Assembly: GCA_022606425.2 (NCBI GenBank)
Contig: JAHDVF020000221.1
Coordinates: 1 to 64,000 of the forward strand
DNA: 64,000 nucleotides
Direction of reading: 5' to 3'
DNA from: Lepidostoma basale
Taxonomy: Eukaryota; Arthropoda; Insecta; Trichoptera; Lepidostomatidae
The notes beneath the pieces are model-generated. The model saw only the letters and a list, made by a program, of their open reading frames with translations. It ran no database searches and had not been told where the DNA came from. Positions 54,430-64,000 of this stretch are shown here, in pieces. Position 1 is the stretch's first letter. Each line of letters starts with the position of its first letter. The translations under genes and the position numbers were made by a program.

Positions 54430-55020
54430 ATACAAGTGCACAATGGGGTTCTTGTATCGACCCCTATGTATAAAAGTGAAACATGGATCTGCCAAAAGAA
54501 GGACGAAATTTGAATAAATGCAGTAGAAATGAGATCTCTTAGACAAATGTGTAAATAGTAGAGTATTCACACATTCATCTACACAGATGTATGATAAAGT
54601 GTCGAATGAAAATATAAGTTGTGTTATGAACAAATCATCTACACAGATGTATGATAAAGTGTCGAATGAAAATATAAGTTGTGTTATGAACAAATCATCT
54701 ACACAGATGTATGATAAAGTGTCGAATGAAAATATAAGTTGTGTTATGAACAAAAAAATTAAAGGATCATTAAGATTATGTGGATACATGGGAAGAAAGA
54801 ATGGTAAAAAAAGTAAACGTTAACGATATAAATTAAACTAGATCAAATGAATCAAATATTGAATGTCGGCCACGTTTGAAGTCAGAGAAATCGACGCGCG
54901 TGCATGACACGATGTATGAATGTTGGGGAAGCGAGAGAAATATGTCAGGAAAGATAAGTGTGGCAGTCCATAATTTCTGTCTACCCCTTCGGGAAGACAG
55001 CGTGATGGTAAGTAAGTTTT
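54430..55020 (+). pseudogene. TL LINE with internal 60-bp triplication
   Basis: GTGCACAATGGGGTTCTTG, GTAGAAATGAGATCTCTTAG, the repeat block, then GTCGGCCACGTTTGAAG to GGGAAGACAGCGTGATGG. A deletion removes most of the GRPRK region. Confidence 0.75.
54575..54757 (+). repeat. Three exact 60-bp tandem units
   Basis: The unit (TCATCTACACAGATG, ATGATAAAGTGTCG, GTTGTGTTATGAAC) repeats exactly every 60 bp, so it stays in frame (20 residues, MYDKVSNENISCVMNKSSTQ). It is made from TL sequence; identity implies recent expansion. Confidence 0.95.
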
Positions 55021-55084
55021 ATAACACGAAAGAAATATATTTTTAAAAAGTTATGTTACGATGAAGTTCTTCTATAAACCTTTT

Positions 55085-55250
55085 TTTTATATTTTCTTCT
55101 ATGTTCGCCATACTTTGTGTTGTAAATGTTTTATTTGTCTTTTTCTTTTTTTATATATTATACTTTGTATATGCAACACTATGAAAATTACATACCTGAC
55201 ATGTTTCGGAAAACCAGTCCTTCTTCAGTGATACATATTATAAAGATACA
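55085..55250 (-). repeat. P3 arm
   Basis: TATACTTTGTATATGCAACAC, a minus core, then AGTGATACATATTA. Partner arm missing. Confidence 0.7.
55198..55228 (-). ncRNA. Hammerhead ribozyme core (P3)
   Basis: Minus: CTGAAGA, extra A, GGA/TCC stem (innermost pair lost), GAA, ACATGT, C. Confidence 0.6.
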
Positions 55251-55289
55251 TAACTAACTAACAGTTAGTTAGTTTATTTAAAATATTAT

Positions 55290-55468
55290 AACCAAAACTA
55301 ACCAACCATCACGCCATCTCCCCTAAAGGGCAGCAGAAAGAATGGACTGTCACACCTTTACTGATGAGGCACTCCATCCTTCTCTTTTCGCTCTGCGGGA
55401 GACGCGGTGTGATGGGTTGCGAATCTCATCGCCACCAATAGGCATCTCCCGCGCACACTTTGATAGGA
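55290..55468 (-). repeat. TLn element
   Basis: CCATCACGCCATCTCCCC to CATCTCCCGCGCACACTTTG in the TLn order. Its head includes GATGGGTTGCGAATCTCATC. Confidence 0.75.
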
Positions 55469-56304
55469 AAAATATATTTGTACAGAATATTTCAATTTCA
55501 TACATATTCTTGTTGTGCGCTACACTCCACATTCCCATCTACCTTTAAAGGCACAAAATACATTGCCAGTGGCGCCAGTGTTTTAAAAAAATACATGGTT
55601 AACCATCTATTTCGGTTACTACCAGATTTATACACTTTTTGATTTTTTTTAAACGTCCATTATATATCACTTTAAATCGTGTATTGTCTGTAAGAATTAA
55701 ATACGTTATGAAATATTATCAAATTTAGCTTTCTAGTAAATTTTTACCGATATAAGCACATTAACAAAGAAAATCTTTACAATAATTATTACCTTGTCAA
55801 ACAACACACTGTATTTCTAAAATTTAATGAAAATAACTCAAACATACAAATATTATCAATTTTGACAGATGTTATTTAAAGAATTATTTATTAAATTCAA
55901 AGAAATCTCTTTTCTTTTTTTTTTTACTTTTACGCATATATTATTTCACAAAGTGAAGAATTTTATAATTAATACTAAAAGGCGGGCCACACTGTTTTAA
56001 ATAACGCAAGCAATTTAAACATAATGTATTATTTAACATAACAAAAATAAATGTTAATACTACAATGTTAAACATAACCCAATTTTCACAGTCTGCCAAC
56101 TTAACTACATTACAGTAGCAGAAAGTCCTAGTTTCATGTTTTCCTTTGAGAATGAGGTGGTTCTATGTAATACTGGGATCCTTGCTAAAAACTTTATACA
56201 GAATTATACCAGTTCCCAGTACTGTTTTTATGTGTATTGATCAAAGCGAAACTATCTTGCATTTCCTACGCTTAAATACAAAAAAATATTATGCTTTGAA
56301 CAGA
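55469..56304. other. No recognised feature
   Basis: About 0.8 kb unassigned, very AT-rich. Confidence 0.4.
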
Positions 56305-57170
56305 TAATGAACATGTATAAAACAGTCCATTGTTTTAGGCGAAATACTATGATACATTAACATTTTAAACTATTAAAAGCAAAATGGAGGGTATGATCGA
56401 GGGGACAAACTCTAGGGGACGCCCACGCCGAGAGTACCTGGAGGACCTGTTGGTGGACGTACGCTGCTCATCATATGCAGATTTCAAAAGAGCCGCACAA
56501 GACAGGGAAAAATGGAAGAGAATAATGGAGGAAATTGCTGCAAACCAATCCCAGGATTGAAACCAGAGAAGAGAAAAGCAAAAACTTAGTTTTTTTTATC
56601 ACAATTGTATTTTATTTTACGCGACAGCTGTTTTACCATCCTATGTTGACATCATCAGGTGTTTATTTTTTTTATATTTATTTATTTGACACATTCACAT
56701 GGAGTGTTATGTGTCATACAAGTAAAAATACATTAAGGTTACATAATTATACACAAACAATTAGAACATTTAAAAATAACATCAATAATACGAATCATCT
56801 CGTATATCAAATGTAAAATTTTCGTGATTTCTCGAATCTTTATTTGTTCCTATGTTAATTTGAATAATTTCTTTGATATTGTATAATTTTGAAGTTCTTG
56901 CTGAAATTGAGTTAGGTACCTTAATATTTAAATTTAAAGAACGGTTAATAACTATTTATAGGAGAAAATATTGAAGCTGGAAAATATAATAATAAAATAA
57001 TAATAATAATAATAAAACAGTAATTAGAAGGAACCATTACAAATAGTATAGAGACAAAAACGATGAAATATAATAAATTAAAAACGATAAACAATAACAG
57101 GAAGTAGAATACATTAATAAAATTGTGATACAAAAAACAAAGTTATTTAATTGACAGTTCAAATGTATAA
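56305..57170. repeat. P1 element with long interior and nested LINE piece
   Basis: Left end AGTCCATTGTTTTAGGCG, nested fragment, then a minus core (56623-56658: CTGATGA kept, GAAAC decayed to AAAAC), interior 56815-57115 homologous to 27.85-28.14 kb, and a right arm lacking its core. Confidence 0.7.
56385..56573 (+). mobile_element. RTE-like LINE C-terminal fragment, 10-bp TSD
   Basis: The frame reads MEGMIEGTNSRGRPRREYLE, DLLVDVRCSSYADFKRAAQD, REKWKRIMEEIAANQSQD-stop. AAAAGCAAAA flanks at 56375-56384 and 56574-56583. Homologous to 4.58-4.74 kb. Confidence 0.82.
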
Positions 57171-57258
57171 AACAGGCTTAAGCATAAAATATATGTACTT
57201 CAAACTGTTAAATTAAATGACTATGTTTTATGTATCATAATTGTACTTTATTTTACGC

Positions 57259-57294
57259 GACAGCTGTTTCGTCAACCTATGGTGACATCATCAG
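57259..57294 (-). ncRNA. Hammerhead ribozyme core (P1)
   Basis: Minus: CTGATGA, extra T, GTCACC/GTTGAC (one mismatch), ATAG loop, GAA, ACAGCTGT, C. Confidence 0.62.
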
Positions 57295-57498
57295 GTGTTA
57301 TATATATTAAATGTCAAAACTTCGTGATTTTTCGAACCTTTATATGTTTTTGTTCCTATATCAATTTGAATAATTTCTTTGGTATAATTTTGAAAGAAAT
57401 TATTCAAATTGACATAGTAACATATACGAGTACACATAAAGGTTCGAAAAATCACGAAAATTTGACATTTGATATACTTACTCGTATTATTGTAACAC

Positions 57499-57533
57499 CT
57501 GATGATGTCAACATAGGTTGACGAAACAGCCGT
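57499..57533 (+). ncRNA. Hammerhead ribozyme-like core (P1)
   Basis: CTGATGA, extra T, perfect GTCAAC/GTTGAC stem, GAA, then ACAGCCGT: one change breaks the self-complementary octamer. Confidence 0.5.
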
Positions 57534-57640
57534 AGTGTAAAATTAACTACAATTATGATACATAAAACAAAGTTATTTAATTTAACAGTTTAAAATGTTA
57601 ATGTATCATAGTGTTTCGGCCAAAATAATGGACTAAAATA

Positions 57641-58097
57641 TATGTTTTTTTAAAGTTTCATTCCTTCTTTATCGATCTTTGAATCATTGATGGAAGAGGA
57701 AACCAAAAGATATGAGAATACAATGATTCAATGAATATTCAGTACGTTACCTCGTTAAAGAATCTCTCTAATATTGTGCAACCGCGAATTCGGATGCAGT
57801 CTACCGGAAAGTTGTACCAAACTTCGTCGCTGAAGCTTACTTTTTACTAACATAACGCGCAGTGTACATCTTGTGAGGTTCTCCCGTAAAATCAACTCGT
57901 AAAAGTTAAAGAACACACGTACTAGTCGACTGGCATCTGAGGTAATGGTACTATGTGTTTATGTAAGTCCTCGTACTCAAAACAAATGCTTCAGATGGAT
58001 AAAACAGATCTCTGTTCCATTCACGCTGCAACTTAGTGCGTATTAATTCTTTTCCCGTTTATAGTTGATGAGAAATTCAGAAAGTTTTATTTTTATG
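57641..58097. other. No recognised feature
   Basis: Unassigned. Confidence 0.4.
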
Positions 58098-58325
58098 TAA
58101 ACAACAGGTCGTTTGAACCCAATTACTGTATACAATTATTTTTTTAGCTATTATATTGATTCTCGTGACATGTGATAGGTAGCCAATCTATCGCCATTTT
58201 ATTGTCACGTGAATTCTACACCAGACCAAAGACAGTGTGACAATCACACTGCCATTGCCGGGAATCGAACCCGAGACCTTCGGTTTAGAAGTCAGAGCTC
58301 TTACCACTCTGCCACAAAGGTCGTC
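58098..58325 (-). repeat. S1 SINE, best copy
   Basis: On the minus strand TGGCAGAGTGG (A box, 58304-58314) and GGGTTCGATTCCC (B box, 58260-58272) are both near consensus, ~40 bp apart. The S1 body and A-rich tail follow. The anticodon-stem region does not pair well, so this is a SINE head rather than a tRNA gene. Confidence 0.85.
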
Positions 58326-58524
58326 AAATAAATCACACAAAATGTTATACTTTACTTTGATTTCTTGTGAGAAAACAAATAACTCTCGACTCTATGCGAG
58401 TAAAATCATAGAGTCGGCAGTATGCAACGAACACCTTTGTGGTCCCAATAAATGTAAAGCACATTATTTAAGTACATACTCGTATACTTATATTTATTAC
58501 GGCAAATATAAAAATATATCGAAG

Positions 58525-58655
58525 GGGTTGGAGCTGGAAACAAAATAAATGGTGCACTCAAATTCATTACCGCAAATAAAAATGTATCGACTGAAGCAAA
58601 GATGGCAGTGCACAATGGAGTTCTAGTGTCAACCCTTACGTATGGGGATGGAAAT
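58525..58655 (+). repeat. TL LINE internal fragment
   Basis: The frame reads GVGAGNKINGALKFITANKN, AKMAVHNGVLVSTLTYG, the RT-end segment seen at 11.18-11.30 kb. Confidence 0.75.
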
Positions 58656-58737
58656 AGGATAATAATAATGGGCCTGTTTCACACGCTTAAAATGTTGCAC
58701 AACTCTTTGCGAGATTTACTGGCGTCAAATTCTTGTT

Positions 58738-58990
58738 TTTTGTGAATGTATACTATAAGTATACGAATACTGGATTTCACCCACCGTGGGTTATCAATTC
58801 ATGATTTAATTGTATCTCAATAGAGACGAAGGTGCAAATTGGAAACTGAATATGGTGATCAAGGTGTTTACAGGACTTATGACCTGTCATTGGTTGGGTT
58901 AAGCGCACGCTTTATGTAATTACAACATTCCCCATTCCACCTTTCTTTATAACCATGTCTAACAAATGTTTGTCTGCAATAACAGTGTCA
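58738..58990 (-). repeat. TSat single arm
   Basis: Terminal GTATACGAATACTGGATTTC, hairpin CCCACCGTGGG, TCTCAATAGAGACGAAG, GGTTAAGCGCACGCTTTATG. Confidence 0.8.
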
Positions 58991-58997
58991 CTAGTCT

Positions 58998-59072
58998 GTC
59001 GATGCCAGCGAGCCTGGCAATACCGATCGCTATCGAAAAGAAGACAAAAGTGGAAGCGATTAAAAAACTTCA
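58998..59072 (+). repeat. P6 fragment
   Basis: CTGTCGATGCCAGCGAGCC keeps the A6-to-U box and stem; GAAA is decayed (CAATACCGATC). AGACAAAAGTGGAAGCG follows. Confidence 0.65.
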
Positions 59073-59651
59073 TTAGATTTCAGTAAAATCATTTGATTAT
59101 CTATACCAGGGCTGTCCAAAGCCCGGCCCGTGGTTTATATTTGTGCGGCCCGCGACGTGTACTGCAAATAACAAAATGTTTCTATTACAAAATTTCATTT
59201 GTAGGACATCGTTTTATTTTAATGGCATCCCAAGTAAATTAATGAAGTATTTATTAAATGAATGAAATATAAATTTCTTGTACGTAATACATTTGTGTTG
59301 TTATGATGGTTTATTTCTATTTTTCTTTTTTATACACTTTGTATACGAGTATACAACACTTTTATTAAAAATAAAATTATATAGACATGTTTTGGACAAA
59401 CAGTCCTTCTTCAGTAAAGATACATATTTATAAAAGTATTATAAAAGTGTTGTTGTTTACATGATCTGACAGATGTTATTAAGATTTATTTTGGAATGTC
59501 TATGCTTTTTTTATAACAAATATTTTGATTTAATTTAAATTTTAAAATAATAATTGAAAGTTCTAAATGGGGTTCAGGTAAATACTTACAACAAAGAAAA
59601 TAAATCAAAGATTGGAAATGACGTTAAATTTATTTGATTATTTATAATACT

Positions 59652-59806
59652 TTATTTATTTTTAATGGCATTTTTCATTTCAAAAATTTCGAGAATGCAC
59701 AAAGTTATGTTTCTATTATTAACATGCAAAATTTCAACGCCAATATCTTTATTAAATGAATGACCTTTTTCTACGAGGTGGTTAGCAATTCAGAAATATT
59801 ATTATT
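59652..59806 (-). pseudogene. PLE endonuclease C-terminal remnant
   Basis: The minus frame reads IANHLVEKGHSFNKDIGVEI, LHVNNRNITLCILEIFEMKN, AIKNK-stop (stop at 59652-59654). It aligns after SEMANHCFEFHHSF of the 47.6-kb copy, with a one-base deletion upstream of IANH. ILHV plus LEIFE is the usual end of PLE GIY-YIG domains. Flanked by P3 repeats, it ties P3 hammerhead cores to PLEs. Confidence 0.75.
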
Positions 59807-59950
59807 AGATAGTTTAATTTAAATTTTTTAATTGAATCATAATATTTGTTATAACAAAAGCATAAACGTTCCAAAATAAATCTTTATAACATCTGTCTGA
59901 TCATGTGAACAACAACATTTTTATAATATTTTTATAAATATGTATATTTA

Positions 59951-59981
59951 CTGAAGAAGGACTGTTTCTCCGAAACATGTG
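59951..59981 (+). ncRNA. Hammerhead-like core (P3) beside PLE coding
   Basis: CTGAAGA, extra A, GGA/TCC-type stem, GAA, ACATGT, but G at position 17 where cleavage needs A, C or U. Probably inactive. Confidence 0.5.
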
Positions 59982-60193
59982 TATATAATATTATTTTTTA
60001 GTAAAGTGTTGTAAATACAAAATGTATAAAAAATAAAAATAAAAATAAAGAAATATTTTTTTGTTACAACAATGACATGCAATTTAATTTTTTTATTTAA
60101 AATGTTAAGTATTTGTTTCTGCGGCCCTCCAATCTATTTAGTTATATGGATAGGCGCGGGATCTTATCTGATTTGGACACCCCTGATCTCTAC

Positions 60194-60689
60194 AAATAAA
60201 TATTGTATTGCAACTATTTCTCTAATTTTACAAATGTTCTATTTGAGATTACATTTATATACAAAACGCTTTTTGTTACCCCAAATAAATAAATACACAT
60301 ATGACTCCATACTTACCGACCATCTCTCTAGACTGCAGCTCGTTTGTAGAGTTTCCTTTGCCTTTCTTTTCACGGATCGCCAGTTTCTGGCGGAAACGTT
60401 CTTATGTAACAACTGTGTTCCTGAAAGTATTTTATATTTTATATATTTCCTTGACCAGCGCCTTATTATACTCAAAGGATAGTGTGGTAAACCGTCCAAG
60501 ATTACCTGAAAATGTTATTTTAATTTTACAATATAAATGGAGCGTGCCGACAAGAATGAGCTTGTTTATATCCATGTTTATTTTTATTAAATGTTTTGTC
60601 TTTTAACCAGCATTACTTATAAGGAGAATGATATTCCATTTTTTTATACTTTCGTGTGAAGCACTTAATTTGTGGTACTGCATTATTCT
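60194..60689. other. No recognised feature
   Basis: Overlapping frames of 86-136 codons on both strands without similarity; not called as genes. Confidence 0.4.
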
Positions 60690-61150
60690 TCCTTCTTCTT
60701 CCTCAGACTCTTCCTTCTATTTCCGTCCACTCCTGGAGAAAGGCCCCCTCCATTCGCTTCCATATCACTCTGTCATATGCAGACTGCATCCAGGTTATTC
60801 CGACGTGTCTGTTCAGATCATCCTTCCACCGTAGTTGCGGTCGCCCTGCACATCTTTTTACCGTCCACCGTCTCCAAGTCAGCAGTCTTCTTGTCCACTT
60901 TCTATCTGAGCTTTTGGTTACGTGACCCGCCCATTGCCATTTTAGAGTTGCCACCCAGTGGATGGTGTCAGTGACCCTTGTTCTTTATCTCACCGTATCG
61001 TTTGTCTCTTAGGCTTATTTTTAACATGGCTCTATCTATGGCTCTTTGGGTCACTCGCAGTTTCTCGACACTTTGCTTTTGACAATGTAACAGTTTCAAG
61101 ACCATAAGTACCAACTGGCATAACGCAGGCTTCATAGACTTTTCGTACGG
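60690..61150 (-). pseudogene. RTE-B LINE C-terminal remnant
   Basis: Minus: TLKWQWAGHVTKSSDRKWTR, RLLTWRRWTVKRCAGRPQLR, WKDDLNRHVGITWMQSAYDR, IWKRMEGAFLQEWTEIEG, after decayed codons for QRAMERAMLKISLRD. A GAAGAAGGAAG tail lies at about 60690. Same subfamily as 25.66-26.2 kb. Confidence 0.85.
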
Positions 61151-61344
61151 TATGGTACGGCATTACTCTGTCTTTACCTTAATTAACTTCCCCGTTCACT
61201 ACTAAAATTAAAAAGTCTTCATTGTAAGTTCCCTAATGCTCATGACTCACCGTTCTACCGTACTAATTGACCTCGTGCACATTATCTCTTATCCCTCTTT
61301 CCCCTTTCATTTTTTTTACATATTGTGTTGTCTTCCGGTTTCAT
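61151..61344. other. No recognised feature
   Basis: Unassigned. Confidence 0.35.
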
Positions 61345-61430
61345 ATTTAGTGTCTTTTGTAACCATGCCGAAGCTTCGGGCGAGAAAAACCGGTTGGTTG
61401 TTGAAAAGAAGAAAGTGTCGTAAAAACAAA
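61345..61430 (+). repeat. P7 fragment
   Basis: CCGAAGCTTCGGGCGAGAAA then ACCGGTTGGTTG resembles one P7 arm. Confidence 0.45.
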
Positions 61431-61654
61431 TTAAAAACTGTTTTCTTTTTTGTTTATATTTTCAATTGAAGATTCGATCTGATAATCTTGTATTTCTGTA
61501 CTTAAGAGACCCCTTTATTTTAAGTTTTAATCCTATGGATTGATTTGCAGCAAAGTATACATATTATTCAAAGTATTCTAAAAATGCCACTTGAACCTTT
61601 TAAATGGGATATTTTCCCGTTGCTTTCCATATTTTTTGAATACAAGAGATTATT

Positions 61655-61855
61655 TGAACCCAATTACTGCAAAAAACTTTTTAAATATTGATTATCATGA
61701 CATGTAATAGATAGCTTATCTATCGCAATTTTTAGTGTGATGTGAATTCTCTCAGACCAATGACAGTGTGAGAATTCTTTTTTCATATTGTCATCGCCGG
61801 GAATCGAACCGGTGTGGCCATCACTACTGTTGCCACTCTATCACGAACCCACATT
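61655..61855 (-). repeat. S1 SINE, old copy
   Basis: GAATCGAACCGGTG (B box), GCCACTCTATCACGA (A box), ATAGATAGCTTATCTATCGC; many substitutions and a small insertion. Confidence 0.75.
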
Positions 61856-62064
61856 TTTACTGAAAAACCCATTTGAACGGTATTAATTGCAATTCTATAA
61901 TTTTATTTACTAATAAACATTGAATTATACAAAATCAATCGGAAACAATCAATTAACTTGTATTTATGGCCTGATGCGAGCTTCTAATTTTTTTTTTATT
62001 TGTCATTATTCAAAACTTGCAAATCCTATTCATATGTAGATATTTGAAAAACAAGCTTTTCAAA
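61856..62064. other. No recognised feature
   Basis: Unassigned. Confidence 0.4.
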
Positions 62065-62575
62065 CAAACAAACCATCACGCCGTTTCCCCGTAGGGGTAG
62101 GCAGAGAGAATTTACCGCGACACTACTCTATCCAGACAAATATTTCTAGCTTCCTCCACATTCGTACAACGAGTCATACACCCACATCGATTCCTCCGAC
62201 TTCTAACATGACCAACCTTTAAAATTGGATTAATTTGGTCATGCCATGTTTTCCTCGGTCTGCCTCCACTCCGTACTCCATTTACATCATTAACGTATAC
62301 TTTCTTAACCATTCTTTCTCCATCCATGCGTTCCATATGTCCGAACCATCGCAGCGATCCTTTCATAATTTTGTTCATAATCCCTTCTTTCGCTCTACAT
62401 TCCTTTCTTATATCAGCATTTGAGATTCTGTCGTAAATTGTTCTACCACAGACACGTCTTAGGGACCTCATCCCTAGAGCATTTATTCTGCTTTCATCCT
62501 TCTTCTACCAGTTCCTTGCTTCGCTTCAATACATTAGGGGTGGGAACAGAATTCCATTTTGCTTTTAGTTGTGTA
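62065..62575 (-). pseudogene. TL LINE (subfamily c) 3' portion
   Basis: The minus frame 62471-62112 is open for 119 codons: MRSLRRVCGRTIYDRISNAD, GSLRWFGHMERMDGERMVKK, GGRPRKTWHDQINPILKVG, RCTNVEEARNICLDR. The 3' tail is decayed (CAAACAAACCATCACGCC). Confidence 0.82.
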
Positions 62576-63174
62576 TAATATGTATTTAATTTAAAATTTC
62601 GAATAAAATGAGGTTTAAAACATCACTGTGTAAAGAATTATACCAGATTTCTCAAATAATTAACATATTAAAGGTTAGTATAATAATACCATGATGCACG
62701 GAAATGGATATACTCCGAAATATTCACCATACTCAGCTATTTCATTACCTTGAAGTTTGCTTCCGGGTAGGACAAGCATAACGCTATAATTTTGTAGAGC
62801 AAGCACTTAATGTAATTTAAAGATAGCTGTGAAAAAAACATCAATGAGGCCGAAGTTACCATTTAAAAAGAAATGCCGCTCGTAAATTTCTCAATATAAA
62901 GAATCCCGACTCAAAAGGGAGCGTATAAATTGTTCCGAAAGGACAAACAGATAAAATCATAATGCGAGTGAAATTAGGGAAAAAGTGTATTTTTGCCTCT
63001 TTCGCTAAAACTAGCTTCGCACTTACGAGTTTTTGTGCTCTTGGGTGTAAAAAGCATCTACGCTTTGCCAGAATCTCGCTATTGCGACGGTAATGTAATT
63101 TTAAAACCATTTAAGGGAATCGGTTATATAACTTCTTATTTTTCTCCTTTGTAGCCAAATTTGGTCTACTGCTG
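62576..63174. other. No recognised feature
   Basis: An 84-codon minus frame at 62856-63110 has no similarity I recognise. Confidence 0.4.
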
Positions 63175-63660
63175 AATATCATCATCATCATCAGCCTATA
63201 TCCGTCCACTCCTGGACAAATGCTTCCTCCAACTGCTTTCATGTCTGTCGATCCTGGGCAATACGCATCCATTTTATACCGGCGGTCACTTTAATGTCAT
63301 CCCTCCATCAAGTTGACGACGTCCTAGGTTTCGGGTCACAGTTTTAGGACAGTCTGGTGACACCGGTGGGAAGAGCAATTAGTCTGCTGAACGCGGTCTC
63401 CTTGGAGATCGACGCCTTTCATATTAGTGAAATTACGTTCAGGGGACAAATAGTCTTGACTTTAGAAAGTATATTGTCTTCCTAATGTCGAACTATCACT
63501 AATGCGTGTAATGTATTTTGAGTAAATAACATGATTTGATTTGATTTGATTTGATCTATCGTCAGAGATGCGAGCGATATAGTCTGGCCAGCGCCATTTG
63601 AGCGCTGCCACTCTTCCGATAACGTCCGACACTCTCGTTCTTGGTCAAATAGTAGTATTT
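63175..63660 (-). pseudogene. RTE-B LINE remnant split by GL
   Basis: Right part (63558-63660, minus): TRVSDVIGRVAALKWRWPDY, IARISDDR. Left part (63175-63345): WRDDIKVTAGIKWMRIAQDR, QLEEAFVQEWTDIG-stop, with TGA where Trp is expected. Together they are colinear with 21.1-21.4 kb. Confidence 0.75.
63346..63557 (+). mobile_element. GL LINE 3' end inserted in RTE-B
   Basis: AACGCGGTCTCCTTGGAGATC, CTTCCTAATGTCGAAC and a (GATTT)n tail at 63532-63555. Colinear with 43.31-43.53 kb. Confidence 0.7.
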
Positions 63661-63662
63661 CT

Positions 63663-63742
63663 CGCAATACGCACATACGCAATACGCACATACGCACATA
63701 CACACAATACGCACAATACGCACACTTTACAATACGCACATA
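63663..63742. repeat. Short tandem repeat, CGCACATA/CGCAATA units
   Basis: Irregular 8-15-bp units (ATACGCACATACGCA) over ~80 bp. Any Cys/Val-rich frame across it is an artefact. Confidence 0.85.
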
Positions 63743-63744
63743 TC

Positions 63745-64000
63745 AGGGCTTGTTAAGTCTGGTTTCTTCCAACTGAGACAGCTAAAGCACATACGGACAT
63801 GTTTACCGGTTGGTGAAGCTAGGACCCTCGTAAATTCTTTTGTAGTGTCACGGTTAGATTATTGCAACGGAATGTACGCTGGATTGCCAAATAATCAATT
63901 AAGCAGAATACAAAGCGTATTTAATGCTGCTGTCCGATTGATTATGGGGCAACAAAAATACTGTCATATCACGCCGCTCCTGAAGGACATTCATTGGCTT
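63745..64000 (+). pseudogene. CR1/L2-like LINE, runs off the window
   Basis: The frame reads GLVKSGFFQLRQLKHIRTCL, VNSFVVSRLDYCNGMYAGLP, FNAAVRLIMGQQKYCHITPL, LKDIHWL. It matches the 48.6-48.9 kb copy (FFHLRQLRSIK, SRLDYCNGVYANIP, LKELHWL) and continues past 64000. Confidence 0.85.

Larger units (their letters stand above)
57195..57640. repeat. P1 inverted-repeat element with interior
   Basis: Left minus core, interior containing inverted CATCTTTATATG-like pieces, right plus core, outer GTATCATAGTGTTTCGGCC. Confidence 0.8.
59313..60056 (-). mobile_element. P3 Penelope-like element with ~210-bp inverted ends
   Basis: Inverted arms (59313-59525; 59835-60056) share TACAACACTTTTATT, ATGATCTGACAGATGTTA, CCAAAATAAATCTT. 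Opposed cores: minus 59384-59414 (GAAA decayed) and plus 59951-59981. PLE coding sequence lies between them on the minus strand. Confidence 0.8.
59107..60185. mobile_element. Non-autonomous hAT-type element holding a PLE
   Basis: Left end CAGGGCTGTCCAAA and right end TTTGGACACCCCTG are near-perfect inverted. The 8-bp flanks ATCTATAC (59099-59106) and ATCTCTAC (60186-60193) differ by one base, as expected of an old hAT duplication. Subterminal CGGCCCG/GCGGCCC pieces occur on both sides. No transposase; most of the interior is the P3 PLE. Confidence 0.82.

Noticed and set aside
57279..57521. An 80-codon frame inside P1
   Set aside because: It spans the inverted interior of P1; the homologous interior at 28 kb is not open in the same frame.
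60072..60606. Overlapping frames of 86-136 codons on both strands
   Set aside because: No recognisable domain, poor codon bias and AT-rich hydrophobic translation; likely chance.
63482..63739. An 85-codon minus frame rich in Cys, Val and Arg
   Set aside because: It runs across the CGCACATA tandem repeat and a GL tail; no domain.

Overview
This window looks like repeat-choked, AT-rich nuclear DNA from a metazoan, most likely an arthropod and plausibly an insect. The evidence is the set of elements present: RTE, CR1-like and other non-LTR LINE remnants, Penelope-like elements (PLEs), mariner and hAT elements, and tRNA-derived SINEs. The species cannot be named from sequence alone. No complete host gene, rRNA or functional tRNA gene was recognised. 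One 102-bp segment (42688-42789) looks like a host exon between good splice signals. The rest may be intergenic or one huge intron.

Names used below are mine. TL = LINE with a (TTAG)n tail. TLn = short non-autonomous element sharing the TL 3' end. RTE-A, RTE-B and RTE-C = three RTE-like LINE groups, mostly with (GAA)n tails. CR = CR1/L2-like LINE with an (ATT)n tail. GL = LINE 3' end with a (GATTT)n tail. S1 and S2 = two tRNA-derived SINEs. TSat = an element with long terminal inverted repeats whose ~515-bp monomer is tandemly repeated at the left edge. P1-P9 = inverted-repeat elements carrying hammerhead-ribozyme-like cores; P2 and P3 are tied to PLE coding sequence.

Layout. 1-3706: TSat inverted arm plus seven tandem units. 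3.7-13 kb: P1, TLn, TL, RTE, CR and S1 pieces, including a P2 element holding a P3-like insert and a TL copy. 13-20 kb: TSat monomer with a perfect 92-bp palindrome, P5 and P3 elements split by TL insertions, and a SINE/LINE/MITE nest. 20-30 kb: RTE-B, P1 fold-backs (one core duplicated exactly), TL copies, S2. 30-41 kb: P1, TSat, TLn, P6, a dead mariner with intact ends, a 184-bp tandem duplication, S1, RTE pieces, a deleted second mariner, and a (TC)63 tract. 42-50 kb: TL copies, the candidate exon, P1, a PLE with GIY-YIG endonuclease coding sequence followed by a hammerhead core, and the longest coding remnant (CR, 48524-49222). 50-64 kb: P7, P5, S2, an RTE endonuclease remnant, a TL with a 60-bp triplication, P1 pairs, and a hAT-type element enclosing a PLE. 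RTE-B, GL and CR remnants reach the right edge.

The most interesting signal is the repeated motif CTGANGA / one extra nucleotide / stem-loop / GAA / self-complementary hexamer or octamer / C. It occurs in at least seven families that are otherwise unlike in sequence, almost always as outward-facing inverted pairs. It matches the minimal, probably dimeric hammerhead ribozymes described in Penelope-like elements, and two copies here physically flank PLE endonuclease coding sequence. One family (P5) changes both partners of the catalytic C3-G8 pair together to U-A.
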